Below, piece by piece: positions 32,528 through 42,377 of a stretch of DNA of 64,000 bases (position 1 is its first letter; every line of letters begins with the position of its first letter). The translations under genes were made by a program, and so were the position numbers. The notes under the pieces were generated by a model, which was given only the letters and a program-made list of their open reading frames with translations, was not told where the DNA came from and searched no databases. Origin of the DNA: Gracilaria gracilis (lineage: Eukaryota > Rhodophyta > Florideophyceae > Gracilariales > Gracilariaceae); assembly GCA_030374805.1 (NCBI GenBank), contig JARGSG010000035.1, positions 1 through 64,000 on the forward strand. The letters are read 5' to 3'.

Positions 32528-33394
32528 TCAGCGAAACACTTTGTGAATATGGTCATGTACAATAGCATTGTCTTGCTGGTGTTTGGCACGTTTCTGCCTC
32601 TGCTGCACACGATGGATGGTTTGGTCGGCGGCACGTTTGCGCATGGCACGACGTATCTCGTTTGGACCGATGTAGGATTGATTTTGCCATAAGGTGGCTC
32701 CCTGAAAGACACCTGAAAAGCATTTGATAGGGGCCATTACGAAGCGTGGCCCGATCTCGACCAGAGTAGAGTCAACAGTTTTGTCCAGGTTCTTTTCGTT
32801 GAGGGCAGCATCGACGATCTGATAATGTCGGAACCAGATACGACCATCTACGATGGAAAAGGATACGACATGATCCACAAAGGGCTTTGTTCGTCTGTGG
32901 GAGGCAGGGGAACAGAATACATGCGTGAGCAACTCCTTGATGAGTTTGAGGATGGGAGATGACTCAAAGTGAGAATCAAAAGTGAGCACAGGACGCGAGT
33001 GCATAAGGTTGTTACCCGGGAAGGCGAGCTCTTGCATTGTATGCAGGTTGGCCACATGGAACTTGACGGATGGCCCAAAGGGGGCTTTGGCGATCCAGAG
33101 GTAGAGATCCTGGCGCTTGCGGGACTCGAACAGAAGAATTGTGTCGCAGTTTCGAAGCTCAGCTACCTCGTTTGCAATGTGGAGGCGATCCTTGGCGTCG
33201 AGCTTGGACTCTTTCTTTGCATGTGGGAGAAGGCGTTGCAAGTCGGCCATGAGGTGTCGGAAACGGGTGGTGACACCGCGCGTGGAAAGCATGAGCACCC
33301 TGGTAGAGTTGGTCTGGGACGGCGGTTTGTCGGTGGGTTTTTGCTGGGCATGGTGGAGATTGGGAGCGCGCTGCGCTTCGGCTGAGCGGCGCAT
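32528..33394 (-). CDS. BRX1: BRX1 ribosome biogenesis protein (Brix domain)
   Basis: 288 residues, intronless, full length for a compact BRX1 (usually 290-350). Brix motifs occur in order: RVLMLSTRGVTTRFRHLMADL near the N terminus, LLPHAKKESKLDAKDRL, NEVAELRNCDTILLFESRK, DLYLWIAKAPFGPSVKFHV, NNLMHSRPVLTFDSHF, KPFVDHVVSFSIVDGRIWFRHYQI and LVEIGPRFVMAPIKCF. BRX1 acts in the nucleolus in assembly of the 60S pre-ribosomal subunit. The C-terminal Arg/Lys/Gln tail is basic. It is transcribed divergently from the Pumilio gene across a CpG-rich region. Confidence 0.95.
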   Translation of the reverse strand: MRRSAEAQRAPNLHHAQQKPTDKPPSQTNSTRVLMLSTRGVTTRFRHLMADLQRLLPHAKKESKLDAKDRLHIANEVAELRNCDTILLFESRKRQDLYLWIAKAPFGPSVKFHVANLHTMQELAFPGNNLMHSRPVLTFDSHFESSPILKLIKELLTHVFCSPASHRRTKPFVDHVVSFSIVDGRIWFRHYQIVDAALNEKNLDKTVDSTLVEIGPRFVMAPIKCFSGVFQGATLWQNQSYIGPNEIRRAMRKRAADQTIHRVQQRQKRAKHQQDNAIVHDHIHKVFR

Positions 33395-34547
33395 GGCGAG
33401 GGGCGGAGGGGGGGGGAGGAGGTGAAGAGACGCGGGCGAGCAGTGTAAAGAAAGGAAAGGGGCGCGGGCGGAGGAGGAGTATGGCGGTGCCGGGGCGGCG
33501 ACGACGCTACTGTAGCTCTACGTGGGGGGCGGGTACGGGGCGGAGGGCGAATGACAGCGTGGCGCGCGGGCGCTGCTGAGTGCGGACGCACTGGAGCACG
33601 CGCTGTAAAGTTTATGACAGGAAGGCGACGGCGGACGGCGGCGTCGGCGGCAGCGGCAGCGGCGACGACGGGGCCATGGGGGCGGCGCTGTTTCCGACGC
33701 GCGCGCGCGTGCCGTTGGTACAAGATGACGTGATGCGGCGCGTGGGCGTTTCCAACGCGCTGCTGCGCGCCACAGGCGCGGACGGCGCTGTGCGTGGCGC
33801 GTGCGCGCGCGCACATACAACGCGGCGGCAGTTTGGCGCGGGCGCGAGCGCGCGCGGCGCGTGGCGCCAACGCACGCGCGCGCGCGCTGCTTACAGCGCG
33901 CTGAAGGTGCGCGCCCACTTCGCTTTTCAGCCAATTGCCCAAATTGGCCAATTTCGGCGCCGTTTTTCGCGCCGCGCCTTTGGCGCCGCGCCGTCAAGCG
34001 CCGCCTGCGCCTGCGAGCGCGCGCCTCCCGTCTCTCGTACGTACGCGCGCCGCCCCCCCCACCCCGCATCCGTTGCTCTGCGCTCGCCCTCCACCGCACC
34101 ACCCGCTGCCACCGCCGAATTGCACTCCCGCGCCCGCCGCGCAGTACATGGCACCGCTCGACCGTCGCGTCGCGCCGTTCTTCACCGCTCCGGCGCCGCC
34201 GTCGCTTCTGCCCACACGCTGACCAACTCCCCCTTCCACCCCAGCACACTCCCCGCTTCCTCCCCCTCCACCCCCTCTACCCCCTCTACACCAACACCCC
34301 CCCTCCCGCTTTGCCCCCGTCCGCCCTCTTTTCTTCCCGCCATCCCTTCCCCTCTCGCTTCTCCTCTACCCACCCTTTCCCACCTCCCCCCCCCCACTTC
34401 CCCGCCCTCTCGTTTCTCCCTATCCCCTTCGCTCTTCCTCCCTCACAACATACCCATACCCCCCTCTCCCCAAAAAAGAAAAAAAAAATACCTCCCCCTC
34501 CATCAACACCCGCCCCTCCCCGCTGTTTTCCCTCGTCTCCATCCCCC
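33395..34547. promoter_or_regulatory. CpG-rich divergent promoter of BRX1 and Pumilio
   Basis: 1.15 kb between two divergent start codons. Positions 33530-34050 are packed with GCGC/CGCG runs; positions 34060-34547 are C-rich pyrimidine tract with one A-run, likely the Pumilio leader. Inside lie CCAAT-type boxes (GCCAATTGCCC, AAATTGGCCAATTT, 33930-33954) and two E2F-like sites, TTTCGCGCC (33965-33973) and TTTGGCGCC (33979-33987). Some of the long open frames here arise from high GC and are not genes. Confidence 0.55.
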
Positions 34548-37500
34548 ATGGAGGTCGTGCCGAAGCAGCCGCAAATCCCGCCCTCCTCAGCATGGTCAAC
34601 GCCCCTCACCTTCTCCGATCGCGACCACGCTCAGGTCCGGCCCCCGCCGGCTCCCCGCTCCACTCGCCCGCCCAACCCCGCACAGCCGCACCCACATCCA
34701 CACCAATCCCCACCGTCTCTCCCCACCTCCGCCGCTCTGCCCTCCCCTCCGCCGCTTAACCCCTCTGCCTCTATCCCCCTCGCCCACCTGCCGTCCGACA
34801 GCCCGCTGCCACCAAATGTGCCGTCGCACCCGTCGCACCCGTCGCACTCCGCCGCCTCCATCTTTGACATGCCCAAGCGCTCGCTTCCACACCCACACCA
34901 TTCGCTTGTGCGCAGTGAGAGTGCGCCCTTGGACCTCTTCGATCATTCCTTCACCGCCGATTTCAACAACCTGTCACTCGCCTCTTCTCCTGACTTGGAT
35001 CCGTTCAGCATTCCGCGTCCGATCAATCTGTCGCGTCATGCTCATCATCCTTCTTCCTCTCTTTCTTCCTCTCCCTCACACAACAACCTTTCACTTCCCA
35101 GTCAGAGAAAGCCTCCGCATCCTTCTAACAATTCCAATAATCTCAACCCCAACATCAACAATCCCAACAACAATCTCACCTCCTCCAACTCCTTCAACAG
35201 CAACAAACCCTTAGCCTCCCGCTCTGTGTCTTCCATCGAGCTTGCTGAGATAGTCAATGCTTCGCGCAATCGCAATCCCTTTCCGCCTCGTTTGTCTCCA
35301 GTCAAACCGCTCACGTCTAAACCTCTCTCCTCCACAACTCAGAATGCCTCTGCGCACCACAAGTCCGCCCGTCCTGACTTGTCTGTGTTTGACATGATTC
35401 AAAACGATTTTCCGGAGACCCCTGCTCCTGCGCTGCCTTCGCTACCATCTTCTACCCGCCAGTCCGCTATGGCACCGAACCCATCTGCGCATCGCGCTTC
35501 CACCCATGTAAAGCCTGTTGCGCACCGTCGGTCGCGCTTGGCTTCCACCGCTTCGTTGGATTTGGACTTGAACCGCTTGGCCATCGGCGACCCTACGGAA
35601 CAGCCTGGTAACCCTCCGAATGAACCACCGTCTTTGAACCACAACGAATTGTTTCGACCACTTAATGCGCCCATTCCGAGACATCGTCGTTCCGTCTCGG
35701 TCAATTGGACGGGCAATCTAGAGTCGTTGGCCGATGAGATTCCGCGGAGTGCATCGCGACCCAACTTGTTGAACTCCACTGACCATGCGTCGTCGTTGTT
35801 TGCAAACACCTCGGACCAGTTGTTGCACTCGTCGTCTGGACTTACTTCACAGACGTCGTCGGCCGTGACCAAGTCCGAGTCTACGTCCCCGGAGCCGAAT
35901 ACGCCTGTTGCGACCGCCACCTCGTCGCATGCCGCGTTATCAGCGCCCATTCCTTCCTCCGCCGCCGTTGCGGTACCGACATCGCAAGCTCATTTATCAA
36001 CTGTTAACAGCTCTTTTTCTACTCGCCCGCAGGCCGTGGCGCAAAAATCGTTTCAGTCGTCTGCTGCCCCGGACTCGCGTCTGCCGCGAGTGGATGATTT
36101 GTCGTTTCCGACTCTTCAGGACTACGAGCATTTGTATCAGGAACCCCGAGAAGCACCGGTACCCGGTCTTTCTGCCAACGTGCAGCCTGGAAATCATACC
36201 TATGCCCAAGCGGGCTCTGCAGTTGCGAGATTTCCGGCTACTCAGTCGGATCTGCTGGGCGGCTCGTCGCACATGCAGCAGGTGCAAGGTAACACAGATT
36301 ATGGCAGCCTGTTTAATGGTGTGGGCTTGTTTCCTTCTCCGTTTTCCAACACCAATATGGGCGTTGGCGCTGCCGCAACTCCTACTTATTCAGACACGTA
36401 CCACGAAGGCCTTGCGGCTGCGGATAATCTGAAGAATAATATAGGCATGCAGATGGCAGCGTTCTTGAACGCTCAGCAGCAACTCTATGCGGCCCATGTT
36501 GCTCATATGGCTGCATTGACGGGTAATACTGTTCTCAATAACCCAAATGCCTTCTCGGGTCTGTCGAATCCGTTTAATCATTTAGGAAATAGCGGGCATT
36601 CTACTCATCTTAGAACGCCGTGGGATACCCCTGGAGCTGCACACCGTGCAGCTCCTCGCGGGAAGCATCACTATGACCAACATCGTGGAGGCAATACTCA
36701 TTCTGGAAATAAGAAGTCGAATTCGATGGAGCAGAACCACAAATCTCGCAACGGCCGAAACCGACGAAACCATCGTTCGCAGGATGAGGTCTCTTTTGCT
36801 TCGGGGCAAAAATCGAACGAAAGGGTTGGGATGGGATCGTCTGTCGTTGGTGGCACGATTCAGGACTCGACTCATAACCGCTCTCCTCTTCTGGAGGAGT
36901 TTCGGGCCACGTCCAACTCCATTGGCCGTGGCTTTGGTTCTATGAGCGACCTCACAATGTCGGGGGCGTATGGGAATTTGGGACACGTCCCCAATGGACG
37001 AGAATGGCAGCTCTCTGAGATTAAGAACAACGTTGTTGAGTTTGCCACTGATCAGCATGGGTCGCGTTTCATTCAGCAAAAACTGGAAACGGCGACACAA
37101 GAGGAAAAGGATAGCATTTTGAAGCAGGCGCTAACTGACGCTCAACGCCTGATGACAGATGTGTTTGGAAACTATGTTGTCCAGAAGTTACTCGAACATG
37201 GAGGGCATAATGCCGTCAAGCTTATTGCTGGGGAGCTTGAGGGACGGATGCTCGTGTTGTCTCTACATATGTACGGATGTAGAGTTGTACAAAAAGCTTT
37301 AGAAGTGCTTAACCCAGCTGCCAGGGCGGTTCTGGTTCGTGAACTGAATGGTCATGTACTCAAATGTATTCGCGACCAAAATGGGAATCATGTCATTCAG
37401 AAATGTGTTGAACTTGTCGAGCCCGAGTCAGTGCAGTTCGTTGTGGATGCTGTTCTGGGCCAAGCGGTTATTCTTGCAGGACACTCTTATGGATGTCGTG

Positions 37501-38147
37501 TGGTTCAACGTATTCTGGAACACGGCGCTCCGAAGCAGAAAGCTCCCATCATGTCAGAAATCATGTCGAGCATTCCTGATCTAATCAAGGATCAGTACGG
37601 GAACTATGTGATTCAACACGTTGTCGAGCATGGGACAGTTGCAGAGCGAAGTGTAATTATGAAGCTCGTTGTTGCTGAGGTTTGCCAGCTATCCCAACAC
37701 AAGTTTGCGTCAAATGTCGTAGAGCGTTGTTTACAGTTTGGGTCCTTGAAAGAGCAAGAAATCTTGATAGAGATCCTTATTGTTGGTGAGGGCGGTGGTA
37801 GTGCCTCTCCTCTCACCCACCTGGTTCGCGATCAGTTTGGAAATTATGTTGTCCAACGAGTGCTTGATGTGGCTCTTACTCCTCAAAGGGAACGAGTTGT
37901 TTCAATTCTTAGAGCACAAGTACCTGCGATCAAGAAGTATTCGTATGGGAAGCACATCATTGCACGACTTGAGGGACATCAGAGTGCGTCTACTGCCAGC
38001 TTCACCTCTGGGCACACGGTCCATCCGTCCAGTGGAAACGTCGGATCAGTGTCAAGGGTTGAACGAAGTGTAGGACCGTCTGTTGTATCTGTGGGGACGA
38101 GTCAAGGTCTTCCTTCCTCTTCCCACAGCTATTTTTATTACGACTAA
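34548..38147 (+). CDS. PUM: Pumilio/PUF RNA-binding protein
   Basis: 1199 residues from the ATG at 34548 (CCCCCATGG context). The frame is open further upstream only because that DNA is stop-poor. A long Ser/Pro/Asn-rich low-complexity region precedes a C-terminal PUM-HD (residues about 820-1140). Eight repeats are visible by their recognition helices: HGSRFIQQ, FGNYVVQK, YGCRVVQK, NGNHVIQK, YGCRVVQR, YGNYVIQH, FASNVVER and FGNYVVQR. By the PUF code these read A, U, A, U, A, U, G, U, so the predicted RNA target is UGUAUAUA, the classical Pumilio element. Such proteins bind 3' UTRs and repress translation or trigger deadenylation via CCR4-NOT. NOT4 lies 19 kb downstream. Divergent from BRX1. 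Confidence 0.95.
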   Translation: MEVVPKQPQIPPSSAWSTPLTFSDRDHAQVRPPPAPRSTRPPNPAQPHPHPHQSPPSLPTSAALPSPPPLNPSASIPLAHLPSDSPLPPNVPSHPSHPSHSAASIFDMPKRSLPHPHHSLVRSESAPLDLFDHSFTADFNNLSLASSPDLDPFSIPRPINLSRHAHHPSSSLSSSPSHNNLSLPSQRKPPHPSNNSNNLNPNINNPNNNLTSSNSFNSNKPLASRSVSSIELAEIVNASRNRNPFPPRLSPVKPLTSKPLSSTTQNASAHHKSARPDLSVFDMIQNDFPETPAPALPSLPSSTRQSAMAPNPSAHRASTHVKPVAHRRSRLASTASLDLDLNRLAIGDPTEQPGNPPNEPPSLNHNELFRPLNAPIPRHRRSVSVNWTGNLESLADEIPRSASRPNLLNSTDHASSLFANTSDQLLHSSSGLTSQTSSAVTKSESTSPEPNTPVATATSSHAALSAPIPSSAAVAVPTSQAHLSTVNSSFSTRPQAVAQKSFQSSAAPDSRLPRVDDLSFPTLQDYEHLYQEPREAPVPGLSANVQPGNHTYAQAGSAVARFPATQSDLLGGSSHMQQVQGNTDYGSLFNGVGLFPSPFSNTNMGVGAAATPTYSDTYHEGLAAADNLKNNIGMQMAAFLNAQQQLYAAHVAHMAALTGNTVLNNPNAFSGLSNPFNHLGNSGHSTHLRTPWDTPGAAHRAAPRGKHHYDQHRGGNTHSGNKKSNSMEQNHKSRNGRNRRNHRSQDEVSFASGQKSNERVGMGSSVVGGTIQDSTHNRSPLLEEFRATSNSIGRGFGSMSDLTMSGAYGNLGHVPNGREWQLSEIKNNVVEFATDQHGSRFIQQKLETATQEEKDSILKQALTDAQRLMTDVFGNYVVQKLLEHGGHNAVKLIAGELEGRMLVLSLHMYGCRVVQKALEVLNPAARAVLVRELNGHVLKCIRDQNGNHVIQKCVELVEPESVQFVVDAVLGQAVILAGHSYGCRVVQRILEHGAPKQKAPIMSEIMSSIPDLIKDQYGNYVIQHVVEHGTVAERSVIMKLVVAEVCQLSQHKFASNVVERCLQFGSLKEQEILIEILIVGEGGGSASPLTHLVRDQFGNYVVQRVLDVALTPQRERVVSILRAQVPAIKKYSYGKHIIARLEGHQSASTASFTSGHTVHPSSGNVGSVSRVERSVGPSVVSVGTSQGLPSSSHSYFYYD

Positions 38148-40130
38148 TGTGGATTCGTCGCCACTCATGGTCGTTCGAACACAATGGACGGGGTGAAAGT
38201 TCTCTTCTCTTTTTTTCGTCCACTTAATTGTCATCAGTATCTCTCTCATTTGCCCACTTGGATGAATCGCTATTTGGAGTTGAACAGCCGGAGCACGTGT
38301 TAATTGTGGGTCAAAGGAATTTTTTGTATGTTCTCCTACGTGGGGTTCCGCCAATGTCATTGAAGAGCTCTTTTTATGAGATCGCTTATGGCCAAGTTTT
38401 GCGTTTGATCTCTTGTTGAACAGTATTGAGCTTAATGCACAGTGGATACGCGGATCCTACACACTTGTGAATTTGTTAACTGAACTGCTGTCTGAAAGAG
38501 CAGAATATATACCCTACAGCATTAATCCATCTTCACCAAAGAAAGATCGAGATGTCTTGGATAGTGCAGACTCTCGGCTTCCCAAAGATAAGTATATAGT
38601 GCTTTACCATCATTACTGCACAGTTCCATATGTTAAAGAAATGGGAAAAACATCCCATGTGTGAATGTATATTCTATTCATGCACTTGAACCGGGTAGAC
38701 TTTGAGATAACGAAACCGGGGAGATGGACTGAGGCGAGCAGTCAGATCAAGTAAGAGGGGATTGTGTTCGGCAACCGGCTTGACGTTTACCGAGAACGAA
38801 TATCTGCATGTCTCCTACCTCCATGTATGGGGTGTGACGCACATTCTGTGGTAGTGTAGTACTAAATAGTAAATGAAGATTCCTCTGAAATGCGTCTCGT
38901 TCTCTCTCTCTCTCTCTCTCGTTTATGAGTGCACTAGCTTAATCATAACTTGGTGCAGAACGTATCTGTTCAAAGAAACGCTCTCTCACTATGAAAGCCA
39001 ACACTCTAACGGGCCCGTCTCGTTTTGGTTTTGTACCAGCGATTGCTGCTTTGCTGTGTTATACCAGCGATTGCTGCTTTGCTTTTGCCAGTAGTTCAGA
39101 TGTAGTGCCTCTTCGAACGGAATAGTCGTGTCAGACATAATAATGATGATCGTTGCTAACAGATAACGTGTTCCCTGAACAGTAACTCTAGTTGAAGTTG
39201 AAGACAAAAGAATTTATAGTCCGTCCCTATCGAACAGCAGATTGAAGTGCCCAAGGACAGTGGCGAGATACGCAGAGCGGAAGTGACGCATGCTCAGTTC
39301 TATACAGGGGACGTGTTCGAACTACATCCTGTTGCAATCTTCCTTGATGACAAAATTTGTCGCTGTGAGTGCGCTGCTCGACCAAAGAGAGATGCCGAAC
39401 ATCTGGTCTTGCGCTGCAAGCTAACGAACTCCTCAAGGCGAGAAGAATTGCCCAGTAAGGCAGGACGACGTCGAAGAGAGAGAGAGAGAGTTTATAGTAT
39501 TTCCTCCAGAAGGAAATACTGGGACTGACATTCAAATGCGCTCGATCTGTTCATGTACATGGCCGTGACTCTGGCACGGGAAGGCGTTCCATTTGATCGT
39601 ATCATAATGTTGCAAGATAAAGCCTGGCTGGTATAGAATGTAGTGGAAAGGCGAAATAACTGGGTCATTGAAGAATGATGATAGTATTGTGGCAAAAATA
39701 TGGTGACACCTTCCGGACCTGGCACTTTCTTGTTGTAGCCCAGTGAGTGCAGCACAGCTATTGATTTGAAGTTAGGTGGCTACGATATAGAGGTGTTATA
39801 GATGTTGGGGCCTTTTGCAAAACTCTGCGTACGAGTAATTGACGTACGCGTTTCGTAAACGAGAGAGAGTTGACAAGGTGAGTTTATTGGCTGTGTCAAA
39901 AGGGCCAAATTGGTGGCACTGCGACGGTGTTCCGTATGCAGATGTGAATGACGATGCAAGGCTTCAACATCAGCTATGTTCAACAGCCACAAGCAAACAC
40001 ACCATGAAGCCATTAGACGCAGAACAAAGAAGCTCATGTCCCAGCAACATAGAAGGACAGAAACAGTTGGTGCAGCGTAACACACAAAACGCAAGAAACG
40101 GCGAGCGAGATTGAAACCAAAAGAGCTAGC
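38148..40130. other. Gene-poor stretch with microsatellites and repeat scraps
   Basis: About 2 kb. It contains a (TC)n run at about 38899-38919, two direct copies of TACCAGCGATTGCTGCTTTGCT at 39034 and 39062 (period 28 bp), a (GA)n run at about 39476-39490, and a LINE-like fragment (39247-39528). No other gene is supported. Confidence 0.5.
39247..39528 (+). pseudogene. Possible C-terminal scrap of a non-LTR retrotransposon
   Basis: A 93-codon frame contains CRCECAARPKRDAEHLVLRC, a Cys-x-Cys...His-x4-Cys arrangement like the finger that follows the reverse transcriptase in many LINEs (Cys-x-Cys-...-EHLL..C). Nothing upstream resembles RT. The match is short, so this could be chance. It ends in GA-rich low-complexity sequence. 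Confidence 0.3.
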
Positions 40131-40499
40131 TTACTTGGCACCACCACCAGAACGGGCTCCTCCCGATTTGTCGCCACCATGTGAGCGATACCTATCACCA
40201 TGTCGCGAAGTCACACGCTGGGTTCTCACGGTCTTGGCCCTCGGGCGAACTGTCTTCCTATGCACAGCGCAAGACACACAGTAATGAAGCTTGATGTAGA
40301 ACTTGGGCAGCTCATATTCATCGATGATACAAGCGTCGTTAAGATCGCGAAGCGAAGACTTATCCACAATGTTACGGACAGTGAAACGCTTGATGGCCTT
40401 GTCCTTGGCTGGCTTGCAACCGCAGCCGTCGCAGACGACAAGGCGGGTGTGATTACGGCCGTGACGGTTACGACCGTGGTTGCGACGCTTCACGGTCAT
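40131..40499 (-). CDS. RPS26: Ribosomal protein S26e
   Basis: 122 residues, intronless, the usual length for eS26. RRNHGRNRHGRNH at the N terminus, VVCDGCGCKPAKDKAIKRF (first Cys pair of the zinc site), FTVRNIVDKSSLRDLNDA and ELPKFYIKLHYCVSCAVH (second Cys pair) are all present. The C-terminal tail is Arg/Gly/Ser-rich. eS26 sits at the mRNA exit channel of the 40S subunit. A CCAAT-type box (GCCAATC on the coding strand, about 40714) lies some 215 bp upstream of the start. Confidence 0.97.
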   Translation of the reverse strand: MTVKRRNHGRNRHGRNHTRLVVCDGCGCKPAKDKAIKRFTVRNIVDKSSLRDLNDACIIDEYELPKFYIKLHYCVSCAVHRKTVRPRAKTVRTQRVTSRHGDRYRSHGGDKSGGARSGGGAK

Positions 40500-41054
40500 G
40501 GTTCTGCCGAGTGGATCGTCTTTCAGAAAGGTGGAGAGAGCAGACGAATGGGATGGGGAAGAACGGAGCTTTCTGCTGAGGATGGGCGTGCGTCATGGTC
40601 GTAAGAAACTTGGGGTCTCGGCTAGGACGACGTCGGCGACCGGCGCGACGCCGGCCACGTGGGGCACCGAGACTGAAAGCGGCGGCGTCATGCGCCTACC
40701 GAAGCGATCTGCGATTGGCTGGCAGTGCCAGCCCAGCCGCTGGCACGATCACAGTTGCATCGGTGCCACTACGTCTCTACGTGTACAACGGTACCACAAG
40801 ACATGAATGCCATAAGAAATTTCAGTTCTGTTTTCTACCGTAGATATATCGATCATGATCATCAATGATTCATCATGTTGCAGTGTGGCGAATCATGAAA
40901 CATGGAAGATGTAAACGAAGTTTACCGAAGGTATCTAGAGAGCTACAACGGTACCGACAAGCAGTTCGATCGTTTAGTCATGATGACACTCAAATCCTAG
41001 GAGGCAGCGGTTAGCCTTCAATCCCCCTTACCATCTCCGACAGCAGTCATTACC

Positions 41055-42377
41055 TTAACTGTTAGTCGGAGGCATTCCACGAGGCTGGGTTCTGACTTTG
41101 TCCGCGATTTCTATCATGTCGGATACCTTCAGCTCTGTTTTCATAAAGTCGAATGCAGCATCTGCTAGACGACCACTCTCGCTGCATGCCAGCAGCAATC
41201 TCTCCATATCGTCAATAGCTGCAACCACATCTTTCGCGGCTGGTACGCCACCTGCCACGGTGTTGTAGAATACGACAGTAACAGTCACGTGTTCATCCAT
41301 GTTACGCTCAGGTTCCTTTAGCGTTAATCCTTGGAAATCACCAAGTCTCATTCCTCGTGAAACCCGAGCTGCATTGGATGCACCTAGCTTTCTTCTTCCC
41401 GCTCTTTTTGTTTCAGGCTGTCCGCCATAACCCCCAAACGTCGCTGTTCCAAACTGGGAAACATGAGGAGACGAAAACTGATATTGAGCATGCGAAGCAG
41501 CACCAAAGCAACTAAAGGATAACACTTTGTCACCATATAAGAACTGCTGCTTGCGCAGAGGTATTTGAACGGTCATTAGAGTGTTGAATCTCTTCCCCAT
41601 GGCTTTGATTCCTAAAACCTCCGCAGTTGCTTTCTTTCTCCGTTTCGCATCGTTCCTTTCTTCCGTAGATTCTACCTGCGGTCCTCCAACGCCATGATCA
41701 CTACGCTCAGCTTCGAGCCAATATCGCCCAATGGTATTGTTCGATGGGTCCCTTGCGTGATGCAGAAGGCGTTTCTTGCCGACTCCATCGGCCTGTACGG
41801 CTAGGCCTTGTGTCGTGGCGAGGAGGATAAGGTTGCGAGGGTCGGCATCACTCCTTGTGTTATAATTGTATGCCTCCGTCGCAAATTCCAGCGTCTGACG
41901 CCCGGTTTGTGAGGATGCAACCGGAAGAAACACTGTCTGGAAGCGAATCGATACCTTCGTGTCCATCTCTGGAGCGTCAAGGGTCACGTCAGGGGAGAGG
42001 GAGGCATACGCAGCACCACAAGAAGCAGGGGTTTGCAGGAATTGTTGGAGTGTGACGTTCCGTAGGGAAGGAGAACCATTCTCAGCAGGTCCATTGTCAC
42101 AATTGCCTATCAGAAGAGCAACATCTGTTGCGCTTACGACGCCTAGTTTCTCGTTCCAGTTGTCAGGCCGGACAGTAAAGAGAGAAGTACCATCCTTGGC
42201 TTTGAGATAGGTGTCTGTGATGTTGGCTCCCCAACAGGAGAGGGAACCGGCGACATTTCCGCGGGAAACGTCGTCCCATGATACCGTTTTGCAAGAGTAG
42301 TCAGAGAATGGAGGGCCGCGTTGGCTAAGAGTGCTATCGATGGCTTCGATTGTGTCACTGACGGATGCCGCTGCCAT
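41055..42377 (-). CDS. Protein of unknown function, 440 residues
   Basis: I do not recognise this gene. It has one intact frame with a good start (MAAASVSDTIEAIDS..). Features: no signal peptide or membrane span; a SLSCWGANITDTYLKAKDG..LFTVRPDNWNEKLG segment near residues 43-80; a Cys-containing middle; a basic KRRKK patch at about 246, which could be a nuclear signal; a Gly/Gln-rich FGTATFGGYGG stretch; and a C-terminal helical part. The low content of simple sequence and the length of the open frame argue for a real gene. It is followed (to 40500) by sequence with no gene and preceded by 1.7 kb of gene-free DNA. Confidence 0.65.
   Translation of the reverse strand: MAAASVSDTIEAIDSTLSQRGPPFSDYSCKTVSWDDVSRGNVAGSLSCWGANITDTYLKAKDGTSLFTVRPDNWNEKLGVVSATDVALLIGNCDNGPAENGSPSLRNVTLQQFLQTPASCGAAYASLSPDVTLDAPEMDTKVSIRFQTVFLPVASSQTGRQTLEFATEAYNYNTRSDADPRNLILLATTQGLAVQADGVGKKRLLHHARDPSNNTIGRYWLEAERSDHGVGGPQVESTEERNDAKRRKKATAEVLGIKAMGKRFNTLMTVQIPLRKQQFLYGDKVLSFSCFGAASHAQYQFSSPHVSQFGTATFGGYGGQPETKRAGRRKLGASNAARVSRGMRLGDFQGLTLKEPERNMDEHVTVTVVFYNTVAGGVPAAKDVVAAIDDMERLLLACSESGRLADAAFDFMKTELKVSDMIEIADKVRTQPRGMPPTNS

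Noticed and set aside
33580-34547. Long open frames in both directions in the BRX1/Pumilio interval, including a 5' extension of the Pumilio frame
   Set aside because: They follow from extreme GC content and low stop frequency; the composition is low-complexity and the Pumilio ATG at 34548 has a good context.
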